Below, piece by piece: positions 25,179 to 33,244 of a stretch of 64,000 bases of DNA. A program made the position numbers and the translations under genes. Numbering within the stretch: the first letter of the stretch is position 1; each line of letters begins with the position of its first letter. The notes under the pieces were generated by a model that searched no databases, had not been told where the DNA came from, and saw only the letters and a program-made list of their open reading frames with translations. The DNA lies in the NCBI GenBank assembly GCA_017630155.1, contig JAGBVU010000005.1, positions 62,001 to 126,000 on the forward strand, given 5' to 3'. This DNA comes from Bacteroidales bacterium. GTDB taxonomy: Bacteria; Bacteroidota; Bacteroidia; Bacteroidales; UBA932.

Positions 25179-26294
25179 TTATCTTCTTCCGCCTGTTCTG
25201 CTGGATCCGCCACCGGAGGTGTTGCCCGATGATCTGTATGAACTGCCGCTATTGTATGAGCTGCTCCTGCCAGAGTAGCTGTTGTTGCGGTTTTGATTGT
25301 AGGTGCTGCGTGACGATTGCCCCTGGCTGCTCTGATATCTCTGGGTACTGCTGTTGCTGTAGCTGTTGGAGCTTCTTGTAGCGCCTTTCTGGGTCTGTGT
25401 GGCAGACTGTCTGTATTTGTCAGATGTGTTCCCCTGCTTGACATCCTTTACACCCCTTCTCTGTGTTGAAGATGCAGTTGTCTGAGACCTGTTGTCTGTG
25501 TTGTTGCCCCTTACCTGGCTTATGCTCTGTTGAGCGGGTGCCCTGCGGACGCTCTCCCTATGGGAAGCTGGAGCCGCTGCAGGTGTGGCTCTGGCTATCT
25601 CCCTCCTTCCGTGGACTACATCCTTATGCCCAGCCCCTCCTGGTCCTGGAGCTATTGGAAGGTACATTGGGGGATACATAGGACCATACCAAGGGTCGTA
25701 ATATGGTGGGTAGTAGCCCGCATAGTAGCCTGGGTAAAATCCCGGATAATACCAGGGGTCATACCATCCGCTGTAATAGTAGTAATGTGGTCCGTATCCA
25801 TACCAGGGTGAGTACCATGGGTCATACCATCCCCAGTAGTAGCTCGGTGTGTGCCACCTGTAATAGCTTGGACTGTGGTGGTAATAGTATGGGTTCCATC
25901 CCCAGTCGTATCCGTATCCGAAATTGTATTCGAAGTTGATGGAGAATGTGCGGTCTGACCCCTCTTCAAATTTGTTGAAACGGTCCTCATATGTCTCCCC
26001 TTCGAGCAGTACTACATATGTCTTCTCCGGCTCAAGTGGGATGGTGACATTGCGGGTCTCCCCCAGAACAATGGTATCAGCGGGTTCGCTGTATATTTTT
26101 GAAGCTTTGGTCTGGCTGGTGAGTTGGGCTATGTGGTTCTGCTCCGCTTCTGTGGCGGCCTTTATGGAGGCGTAGTCTGGATTGTAGTAAATCGCATCCT
26201 GTATGGTTCTGCTGTCGGTATATGAAGCAGTTGTTCCACAAGATGTTAGGATTAAGGAACTTAATAGGATTAGGCAAATGGAAATTTTTTTCAT
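25179..26294 (-). CDS. Lipoprotein with a Tyr/Trp/Gly-rich middle and Ser/Arg/Gln-rich tail
   Basis: 371 residues from the ATG at 26294 (MKKISICL). Lipobox LILTSCG places the lipidated Cys near residue 19. A short globular N-terminal part (about 20-125) with a beta-rich NVTIPLEPEKTYVVLLEGE segment is followed by about 95 residues dominated by Tyr, Pro, Trp, Gly and His (PSYYRWHTPSYYWGWYDPWY and similar), then about 150 residues of Ser, Thr, Gln, Arg and Asn. I recognise no domain. The composition suggests a disordered, sticky cell-surface or periplasmic protein. Upstream of the FadL-like porin in the same unit. Confidence 0.8.
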   Translation of the reverse strand: MKKISICLILLSSLILTSCGTTASYTDSRTIQDAIYYNPDYASIKAATEAEQNHIAQLTSQTKASKIYSEPADTIVLGETRNVTIPLEPEKTYVVLLEGETYEDRFNKFEEGSDRTFSINFEYNFGYGYDWGWNPYYYHHSPSYYRWHTPSYYWGWYDPWYSPWYGYGPHYYYYSGWYDPWYYPGFYPGYYAGYYPPYYDPWYGPMYPPMYLPIAPGPGGAGHKDVVHGRREIARATPAAAPASHRESVRRAPAQQSISQVRGNNTDNRSQTTASSTQRRGVKDVKQGNTSDKYRQSATQTQKGATRSSNSYSNSSTQRYQSSQGQSSRSTYNQNRNNSYSGRSSSYNSGSSYRSSGNTSGGGSSRTGGRR

Positions 26295-26324
26295 GACACA
26301 CATCCTTTATTTATTATTTATTCG

Positions 26325-26332
26325 TACTTTTG
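26325..26332 (+). promoter_or_regulatory. -7 box of proS
   Basis: TACTTTTG matches TAnnTTTG exactly and lies about 63 nt before the proS start codon. No strong -33 TTTG is visible. Confidence 0.5.
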
Positions 26333-26394
26333 CGTGCTAATACGCATAATACGATACAAAAATAACAAAAAACATACCATTAAAAAAATTTACA

Positions 26395-27873
26395 ATGGCT
26401 AAAGAGGTAACAAGTAGAGAAGAGAACTACTCATTGTGGTACAACAACTTGGTCGTTAAAGCAGACCTTGCAGAGAATTCAGCAGTCAGAGGTTGTATGG
26501 TAATCAAACCATACGGCTACGCAATATGGGAGAAAATCCAGCATCAGCTCGATACAATGTTCAAGGAGACCGGGCACCAGAATGCCTATTTCCCACTATT
26601 TATCCCCAAATCTTTCTTGAGCAAGGAGGCAGACCACGTGGAGGGTTTTGCCAAGGAGTGTGCAGTGGTGACTCACCACAGACTTAAGAACAATCCTGAC
26701 GGATCAGGTGTAATCGTGGATCCAGAGGCAAAACTTGAGGAGGAGCTTATCGTTCGTCCTACCTCCGAGACCATTATCTGGAATACTTACAGAAACTGGA
26801 TCAAGTCATACAGAGATCTTCCTATCCTTTGCAACCAATGGGCAAACGTGGTGAGATGGGAGATGCGTACCAGACTTTTCCTCAGGACAGCAGAGTTCTT
26901 GTGGCAGGAGGGGCATACAGCCCACGCTACAGCTCAAGAGGCGATCGAGGAGACAGAAAAGATGGTAAATGTTTACGCAGACTTCGCACGCAACTATATG
27001 GCTCTCCCTGTAGTGGTAGGTAAGAAGACAGAGTCAGAGAGATTTGCCGGCGCCATCGATACCCTCTGTATTGAGGCTATGATGCAGGATGGTAAGGCTC
27101 TTCAGGCAGGTACTTCCCACTTCTTGGGCCAGAACTTCGCCAAAGCATTTGATGTGCAGTTTGCCAATAAAGAGGGTAAGCTTGATTATGTTTGGGCTAC
27201 ATCATGGGGTGTTTCTACCCGTCTTATGGGTGCTTTGATTATGGCTCACAGTGACAATAACGGTCTTGTGCTTCCTCCAGCTCTTGCACCTATCCAGGTG
27301 GTTATGGTCCCTATCTACAAAGGGGAAGAGGAGCTTAAGATGATGGTAGAGAAGATGGAAGAGATCAAAAACGAACTTAAGCCTTACGGTATCTCTGTCA
27401 AGATCGATGATAGGGACAATGTCCGTTCAGGTTTCAAATTCGCAGAATGGGAGCTTAAAGGTGTGCCAGTTCGCGTAGTTATGGGTAAACGTGACCTTGA
27501 AAACGGCGTGGTAGAGATCGCACGTCGTGATACTTGCGAGAAATCTTCTGTTTCAAGAGAGGGTATCGCCGAATACATCAAGAATCTGTTGGATGAGATC
27601 CAGAAGAATATCTATACAAAAGCTTTGAACTTCAGGGATGAGCATACAGTGAAAGTGGATACATGGGAGGAGTTCAAGGAGAAGATCGAAGAGGGTGGTT
27701 TCCTTCTTTGCCACTGGGACGGTACTGCTGAGACTGAGGCGAAGATCAAGGAGGAGACAAAGGCTACTATCAGATGTATCCCTCTTGATTCTCATGTGGT
27801 GATGGAGGAGGGCAAGTGTGTCTACTCCGGCAAACCATCCAAACAAAGGGTAATTTTTGCAAGAGCATACTAA
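26395..27873 (+). CDS. proS: Prolyl-tRNA synthetase (short, archaeal/eukaryotic-like type)
   Basis: Class II synthetase of 492 residues. The sequence is the short ProRS type without the editing insertion domain: class II motif 2 in [46 protein letters not shown], and the anticodon-binding domain starting VVMVPIYKG, then a C-terminal domain ending VIFARAY. This form is usual in Bacteroidetes. It overlaps nothing; the next gene starts 2 nt after the stop. Confidence 0.97.
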   Translation: MAKEVTSREENYSLWYNNLVVKADLAENSAVRGCMVIKPYGYAIWEKIQHQLDTMFKETGHQNAYFPLFIPKSFLSKEADHVEGFAKECAVVTHHRLKNNPDGSGVIVDPEAKLEEELIVRPTSETIIWNTYRNWIKSYRDLPILCNQWANVVRWEMRTRLFLRTAEFLWQEGHTAHATAQEAIEETEKMVNVYADFARNYMALPVVVGKKTESERFAGAIDTLCIEAMMQDGKALQAGTSHFLGQNFAKAFDVQFANKEGKLDYVWATSWGVSTRLMGALIMAHSDNNGLVLPPALAPIQVVMVPIYKGEEELKMMVEKMEEIKNELKPYGISVKIDDRDNVRSGFKFAEWELKGVPVRVVMGKRDLENGVVEIARRDTCEKSSVSREGIAEYIKNLLDEIQKNIYTKALNFRDEHTVKVDTWEEFKEKIEEGGFLLCHWDGTAETEAKIKEETKATIRCIPLDSHVVMEEGKCVYSGKPSKQRVIFARAY

Positions 27874-27874
27874 T

Positions 27875-28570
27875 ATGTTGGAACAAATCGCATCCGAATT
27901 GATGGATAAGGCCCAATTGAAGGCCGATGTTTATGAAAAATGCTTGGACATCTTTAACCAGCTTAAGGATGTCTTGAGTGAGACCAGCAACGACCTGAAC
28001 GATGTTGTGGAGGAGAAGTGCACCAGAAGGATCAGGATTGAGTATCGTGACCGTGGACGCTTTGAAGCAGAACTCAAGTTCGCAGATGATGTGTTGGTGT
28101 TCAGTATGCACACTGATGTCTTCAAATTTGACAAGGATCACTCCATCTGGAAAAACCAGTATGTCAAGGAGGATCTGAGCAGGGCTTATTGTGGGGTCAT
28201 CAATGTGTATAACTTCCTCTCGGATTCGATGAAATATAACAGGGAAGAGGACCTTGGATACCTTGTGGCCAGGATTTTTGTCAATAAGGACAGATGCTTC
28301 CTGGTGGAGGGAAAGAGACAGGACAAGCAAAGGACTGCTGCCTTCGGTAAATATACCCTTGGCAAGGATGAACTTGTGGCTATAGTCCAGTCAGCTGTTA
28401 CATATGCCCTCTCATTTGACCTTCTGGTGCCTCCATTCGATTTGGTGAAGGTGGTGAGTGTCAACCAGATCAATGCCAAGATAGAGTCTGCAAAGATGAA
28501 GACTGGCAAACGTATGGGTTATCAATATAACTCCGATGATGTGCTAAATACAGATGAAAATGAAAAATAA
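27875..28570 (+). CDS. Conserved hypothetical protein
   Basis: 231 residues from the ATG at 27875, two bases after proS; an upstream TTG in frame would overlap proS. Soluble, without signal peptide or membrane segment. The N-terminal 50 residues are probably helical (LMDKAQLKADVYEKCLDIFNQLKDVL), and the rest is mixed alpha/beta with FEAELKFADDVLVFSMHTDVF. I do not recognise a domain. Context between proS and a DUF3078 barrel gives no clear role. Its last 17 nt overlap the next gene. Confidence 0.75.
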   Translation: MLEQIASELMDKAQLKADVYEKCLDIFNQLKDVLSETSNDLNDVVEEKCTRRIRIEYRDRGRFEAELKFADDVLVFSMHTDVFKFDKDHSIWKNQYVKEDLSRAYCGVINVYNFLSDSMKYNREEDLGYLVARIFVNKDRCFLVEGKRQDKQRTAAFGKYTLGKDELVAIVQSAVTYALSFDLLVPPFDLVKVVSVNQINAKIESAKMKTGKRMGYQYNSDDVLNTDENEK

Positions 28571-29561
28571 AATTATTCTATTTGCCCTTGTGGCCCTTTT
28601 GGGCGGTCTGGCCTCTGTCAAATCGTTTGCTCAAGAGCAGGAACTGACAAGTGCACAGGAGATGTGCCTTATAGTAGTATCCAAGATTGATGTCCCTGAA
28701 ATCCAGTATGTGGAGGTTGAGGAGCCAAAATATTGGACAAATGGCATTATGAACCAGATAGGTTTCTCTCAGGTGTCGCTTACCAACTGGGCAGCCGGTG
28801 GTGTCGGTTCCATAGCTATGAATGCCTATGTCGATGCACACGCAAATTATAAGAAAGACCTTATGATTTGGGAGAACAGGGTAAATCTGGCATACGGTTT
28901 TGTGAATCCACTTGGTGAGGGGGAGAGATTCAAGAAGAGTGATGACAGGATTCAGGTAGACAGCAAATGGGGTTATGGCGTGGCAAACAAACTCTATGCA
29001 TCGGCAGTGTTCAATTTCAGAACACAGTTTGCAAAAGGTTATACCTACGGTGCTACCAAGGCGGATGATAAGCTTATCTCTGCATTTATGGCCCCTGGTA
29101 ATGTTACACTCGGTCTCGGTGTGGACTGGAAACCATTGGGCGTACTCTCTTTCAACATCGCCCCTTTGACAGGAAATATGGTGGTGGTAGGTCTGGAGGA
29201 GCTCAGATCAAGCTATGGTTGGGATCCCAAAAAGGATGATATGACCAAAGCTATCAGAACAGAGCTTGGTGCCCAGCTCAAAGGTGAGTACAAGCAGTCG
29301 TTCAGAAATGTGACAGTGGGTACAGTTCTTACACTATTCTACGATTACCTATCACCGGAGTTGGCCCCTCAGGTTTATTGGGATCTGAATCTTGACTTCA
29401 AAATCACAAGGTTCTTCTCTGCCAACCTCCGTACCAACCTTATCTATGATGAGAATATCCTTATCGAAGGGAAGGATGGTGAGTCAAAACCGAGAGTGCA
29501 GTTCAAAGAGGCGTTCAACCTCAGTTTCACCTACACCTTCGGTAACTATAAGAAAAAATAA
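28554..29561 (+). CDS. DUF3078 outer membrane beta-barrel family protein
   Basis: 335 residues with a signal peptide (cleavage near SFAQEQ, about residue 27). The pattern YWTNGIMNQIGFSQVSLTNWAAGG is characteristic of DUF3078 proteins, and the rest is a likely 12-or-so strand barrel ending with Phe/Tyr strands (FNLSFTYTFGNYKKK). Function unknown. It overlaps the upstream hypothetical gene and shares one base with tilS (TAATG), so it is part of a coupled run proS to tilS. Confidence 0.83.
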   Translation: MKMKNKIILFALVALLGGLASVKSFAQEQELTSAQEMCLIVVSKIDVPEIQYVEVEEPKYWTNGIMNQIGFSQVSLTNWAAGGVGSIAMNAYVDAHANYKKDLMIWENRVNLAYGFVNPLGEGERFKKSDDRIQVDSKWGYGVANKLYASAVFNFRTQFAKGYTYGATKADDKLISAFMAPGNVTLGLGVDWKPLGVLSFNIAPLTGNMVVVGLEELRSSYGWDPKKDDMTKAIRTELGAQLKGEYKQSFRNVTVGTVLTLFYDYLSPELAPQVYWDLNLDFKITRFFSANLRTNLIYDENILIEGKDGESKPRVQFKEAFNLSFTYTFGNYKKK

Positions 29562-30898
29562 TGATCCTTTCGGAATTCGATAGAAACATAACCTCTTTTC
29601 TTCCCGATGGTGTGGAAGGGAAGAGGTTTCTTCTTGCTGTGAGCGGGGGGATAGACTCGATGTGTATGGCGAGTCTCTTCCTTGCTTCCTCTTTGAAGCC
29701 TGAATTTGGTATTGCTACAGTCAATTTCAATCTCAGGCCAGGGGACTGTGATCTTGATCAGGATCTGGTCAGAAGATGGGCTGCTGAGCACAGTATTCCG
29801 TTTCACACTATCGGATTCGATACTAAGGAGTATGCCCATCAGCACTCCATCTCTACCCAGATGGCTGCCAGGGATCTCCGTTACGGCTGGTTCTATAAAT
29901 TGCTAGAAGAGCACAATTACGACTATATTGCCATAGCGCACAATCTTGATGACAGCGCAGAGACCCTTCTGCTCAATCTACTCCGTGGAACAGGTGTGAG
30001 CGGACTTGCCGGAATCAGGGGGCAGAACGGAAAAATAATAAGGCCGCTGATAACAGTCCAGAGGGAGGAGATTGCCAGATATGTAGAGGAGAACAATATC
30101 CCTTACAGGGATGACAAATCAAATTTTGAGAGTCACTACTCCCGCAACAGGGTGCGCAATGTCATATTTCCCGAGTTCAGGAAAATCAATCCCTCATTCC
30201 TCTCCACTTTGAGCAGAAACAGCCTCCATTTTGTCCAGGCAGAGGGGGTGCTCGATGAGTTTCTCGAGATGAAGAGGGGGGTACTTTACAGAGTGGAGGG
30301 TGATCTGCTCCTTATAGATATAGCGGCACTTTCGAGGGAGAAGAGTAGAGGGTATTGGTTATACAGATTGCTTGGGGAGAAGGGATTTAATGAGTCGCAA
30401 CTCGCTGATATTGAGGATGCACTCTCTGGGCAAAGTGGAAAGATGTTCTCCTCGGCTACCCATGAAGTGGTGGTGGACAGGGATTATCTCAAAGTGTATC
30501 CCATCAATGTGCTCGATAAAGCAGAGTTTTATATTGCCGGGCCAGGTGTCTATAACTTTGCAGGGGTAAGTTTCAGGATCAGTTTTTTTGAAAAGGGGGG
30601 CTCCTTTGACCCTATGAATGGTGATGGCGCACTCTATTTTGATGCAGACTCCATAAAATTGCCTATGGTATGCAGAGGGTGGAAGGCTGCAGACAGATTC
30701 AGACCATTCGGGATGACCGGGTTTAAGAAATTGAGCGATTTCTTCAAGGATATCAAAATGGACAGGGTGCAGAAGGATATGCAGCCACTCATCTGTGATG
30801 GGGAGAATATAGTTTGCCTTCCCGGTCTGAGAATAGATGACAGGTACAAAATAAAAACCTCGACCAGAATGGTGGCCGAGGTTAAAATATTGGGTTAA
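29561..30898 (+). CDS. tilS: tRNA(Ile)-lysidine synthetase
   Basis: Converts C34 of the CAU-anticodon isoleucine tRNA to lysidine using ATP and lysine. 445 residues: N-terminal PP-loop ATPase with SGGIDS (28-33), the family segment AHNLDDSAETLLLNLLRGTG (about 127-146) and NRVRN, then a middle domain and the C-terminal TilS domain (about 360-440; KLSDFFKDIKMDR). Converges on sppA with 10 bp between stops and no visible terminator. Confidence 0.96.
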   Translation: MILSEFDRNITSFLPDGVEGKRFLLAVSGGIDSMCMASLFLASSLKPEFGIATVNFNLRPGDCDLDQDLVRRWAAEHSIPFHTIGFDTKEYAHQHSISTQMAARDLRYGWFYKLLEEHNYDYIAIAHNLDDSAETLLLNLLRGTGVSGLAGIRGQNGKIIRPLITVQREEIARYVEENNIPYRDDKSNFESHYSRNRVRNVIFPEFRKINPSFLSTLSRNSLHFVQAEGVLDEFLEMKRGVLYRVEGDLLLIDIAALSREKSRGYWLYRLLGEKGFNESQLADIEDALSGQSGKMFSSATHEVVVDRDYLKVYPINVLDKAEFYIAGPGVYNFAGVSFRISFFEKGGSFDPMNGDGALYFDADSIKLPMVCRGWKAADRFRPFGMTGFKKLSDFFKDIKMDRVQKDMQPLICDGENIVCLPGLRIDDRYKIKTSTRMVAEVKILG

Positions 30899-30908
30899 AG
30901 TATCTGTC

Positions 30909-32672
30909 CTAGTTCTGGAAGACGTAGTCGTACTCCATACGGGCATATACAGTTTTGCTGATCTCTTTGAGCTCTTTGGCCAAATCCTCAAGGGCGGTTT
31001 CTGGATCTGAAAGTTTGTTGATTGTGCTCTCTGCCTGACCGAAAGACTCCATCAGTTTCTCCATCTGATTCTTTACCTTTGGATACTCTACCAATTGGTA
31101 TTCCTCAAGACCAGAGATGTTGACAGTATAGTTCAAAGCGTCGTTCAGTGTGCCAATCTCGTCAACAAGGTTCACTTTGAGGCCATCTGTGCCTGACCAT
31201 ACTCTACCCTGGGCGATCTTGTCCACCTCTTCAGTGGTCATATCTCTTCCGTTGGCAACGATAGAGAGGAATGTGTCGTAGATCACCTCTACCCCTTTCT
31301 GCATATGTGCTTTCTCTACGTTGTCAAGTGGTTTGGTTATGGTCATCATATCTGCGTGCTCATTGCTGGTGATGTTTACAATGTTTACGCGAGCTTTCTC
31401 TTTGATGATTTTTTCAATATTGGGGATCATGCTGAATACTCCGATAGATCCGGTAAGGGTAGTCTCGTTGGAGAAGATTTTGTCGCACTCTGCTGAAATC
31501 CAGTATCCGCCAGATGCAGCATAGTCTCCATATGATACCACTACAGGTTTGTCTTTTCTGAGAAGTTCAAGCTCTTTTCTGATGATCTCTGCAGCTACAG
31601 CGCTTCCGCCAGGTGAGTTGACACGGAGAAGAACCGCTTTGATGGTGCTGTCCTTTTTCACATCAGAGATAATCTTCAGGTATTTGTCAGGGCTGATCTC
31701 ATCACCGCTGTCGGCAATCTGTCCGTTTGCGTAGATGATGGCAATTTTCTCAGTGGCTTTGAAGTTTGGTTTTACCACAGCTTTGGCATATTTGTCAAGG
31801 GTGATCATCTTGATATCATCTTCTTTCTCTACGCCAAAAAGGCCTGTCAATTCCGCAACCATCTCATCTCTGGTCATAATGCCGTCGGCCATACCTGCAG
31901 CGACCATCTCTTCTGGCATTGTAACAGAGAGATTGTTGATGTGGTGGTTGAATGTTTTGATATCAATACCTCTTGATTCGCAGATATCATTTGAGATAGT
32001 TCTCCATAGTGAAGATATCATAGCCTGATTCTGCTCTCTGTTGGCTTCACTGATGTTGGAGTTTATGAACTGCTCACCGGCTGATTTGTATTTTCCATGA
32101 CGGATAAGCTGAATCTCCACTCCAAGTTTGTCAAGGGCACCTTTGAAGAAATTGAGAGATGTTGCTACACCGAATACAGTATTTCCTCCGAATGGGTGTA
32201 CATAAATCTTATCCGATACAGAGGAGAGATAGTATCCGTTTTGAGAATATGTCTCGGCATATGAGATGATGGCCTTGCCTGACTCTTTGAATTTTACGAG
32301 GGCACTTCTCAACTCCTCCATATGTGTCATGGTTCCATTTATCTGAGTCGGGTTGATGTAGATAAACTTGATGGCTGGATCCTCTGCAGCTTTTTCGATG
32401 GCCTGTATGGCATTCAAGATGCCAAGACTTGCACCTGTATCAAGATTTCCCCCCTGAATCAATGCAGCTGGGTCAAAATCTCCATCAGAACTCTGCTCTG
32501 CAAGAGTTAGACCACCACCAATTTTAAGGATGGCAGATTTGGGAACAGTAGTAGTGGAATCTGATCCGGCACCTGCTGCACCTACAATACCAACAAGTAC
32601 AATGACGCCTATGAACATAGCGGCAAAAACCCCTAAGAATGACGCCAATAATGTTTTAAAAAATCCTTTCAT
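30909..32672 (-). CDS. sppA: Signal peptide peptidase SppA, 67K type
   Basis: Membrane-anchored protease of 587 residues degrading cleaved signal peptides. One N-terminal transmembrane helix (about 10-34). Two tandem S49 domains: the first supplies the catalytic Lys in HGKYKSAGEQF (Lys196) and the second the nucleophile Ser387 in YAASGGYWIS. Length matches the long E. coli-type enzyme. Transcribed divergently from the metal-acquisition cluster; its -7 box overlaps the upstream element of that cluster's promoter. Confidence 0.95.
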   Translation of the reverse strand: MKGFFKTLLASFLGVFAAMFIGVIVLVGIVGAAGAGSDSTTTVPKSAILKIGGGLTLAEQSSDGDFDPAALIQGGNLDTGASLGILNAIQAIEKAAEDPAIKFIYINPTQINGTMTHMEELRSALVKFKESGKAIISYAETYSQNGYYLSSVSDKIYVHPFGGNTVFGVATSLNFFKGALDKLGVEIQLIRHGKYKSAGEQFINSNISEANREQNQAMISSLWRTISNDICESRGIDIKTFNHHINNLSVTMPEEMVAAGMADGIMTRDEMVAELTGLFGVEKEDDIKMITLDKYAKAVVKPNFKATEKIAIIYANGQIADSGDEISPDKYLKIISDVKKDSTIKAVLLRVNSPGGSAVAAEIIRKELELLRKDKPVVVSYGDYAASGGYWISAECDKIFSNETTLTGSIGVFSMIPNIEKIIKEKARVNIVNITSNEHADMMTITKPLDNVEKAHMQKGVEVIYDTFLSIVANGRDMTTEEVDKIAQGRVWSGTDGLKVNLVDEIGTLNDALNYTVNISGLEEYQLVEYPKVKNQMEKLMESFGQAESTINKLSDPETALEDLAKELKEISKTVYARMEYDYVFQN

Positions 32673-32696
32673 TTTGGTAACGTATTTTATATTGTT

Positions 32697-32727
32697 TTTG
32701 CAAAAGTATGTAAAAATTGTACCTTTG
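32697..32727 (+). promoter_or_regulatory. Promoter of the metal-acquisition cluster, overlapping the sppA promoter
   Basis: TTTG (32697-32700), 19 bp, TACCTTTG (32720-32727) is a full match to the Bacteroidetes -33/-7 promoter. The start codon of the His/Cys-rich protein follows 10 nt after the -7 box. On the other strand CAAAAGTA at 32701-32708 is TACTTTTG, a -7 box for sppA. The two promoters occupy the same 30 bp, so the divergent genes may compete for polymerase. Confidence 0.65.
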
Positions 32728-32737
32728 TCAAATTATT

Positions 32738-33196
32738 ATGGGTAAGAATGGTAATATAAATCTGTACACATCAGCTGCATCAATTCTGTTGATAGCGGTC
32801 TACCTCCTGTCATATATAGGATTCTCCATCCATACCTGTTCATGTGAAGAGAGTATACAGATCTCGGTCCTGATAGGAAATCCTTCGTGTGAGAGTCTCC
32901 ATACACATATTCCTATTTCAAAAGGGGAGTTTCACCATTGTGACGGACACCATCACTGTGATGAGCATCATCAGGATGGGTGTTGCAGCACAGAGGTTCT
33001 GGTTCTTACATCGGAGCAGACAAGTCCGGACCACAATACTTTGTTCTCTGCCCTCTCGTCGGGGCTGGTGACCTATTTCAGTTACCCCCATTTTGAGTCA
33101 TTTGAGCTGGCCCCTTCATACTCTTCCGAAGAGGGGTTCAGCCCGTCAATATTTTTGCGACATTGTCAGTCGTATCTTTCAGTATGGAGGTTGTAG
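32738..33196 (+). CDS. Exported His/Cys-rich protein (HYC_CC_PP-like)
   Basis: 152 residues from the ATG at 32738. A hydrophobic segment (about 10-30) serves as signal or anchor, followed by HTCSCEES (32-39) and a dense His/Cys cluster at 66-83 (HHCDGHHHCDEHHQDGCC), which looks like a metal-binding patch. The C-terminal half has no recognised domain. Bacteroidetes encode similar small exported proteins with paired cysteines directly before TonB receptors and HMA proteins, as here. A role in binding copper or another thiophilic metal at the surface is inferred from the residues and the neighbours. Confidence 0.72.
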   Translation: MGKNGNINLYTSAASILLIAVYLLSYIGFSIHTCSCEESIQISVLIGNPSCESLHTHIPISKGEFHHCDGHHHCDEHHQDGCCSTEVLVLTSEQTSPDHNTLFSALSSGLVTYFSYPHFESFELAPSYSSEEGFSPSIFLRHCQSYLSVWRL

Positions 33197-33244
33197 CGTC
33201 TGGTTTCTTCAATAAGTTTCCAAATGTTACTAATCACCAAATAC

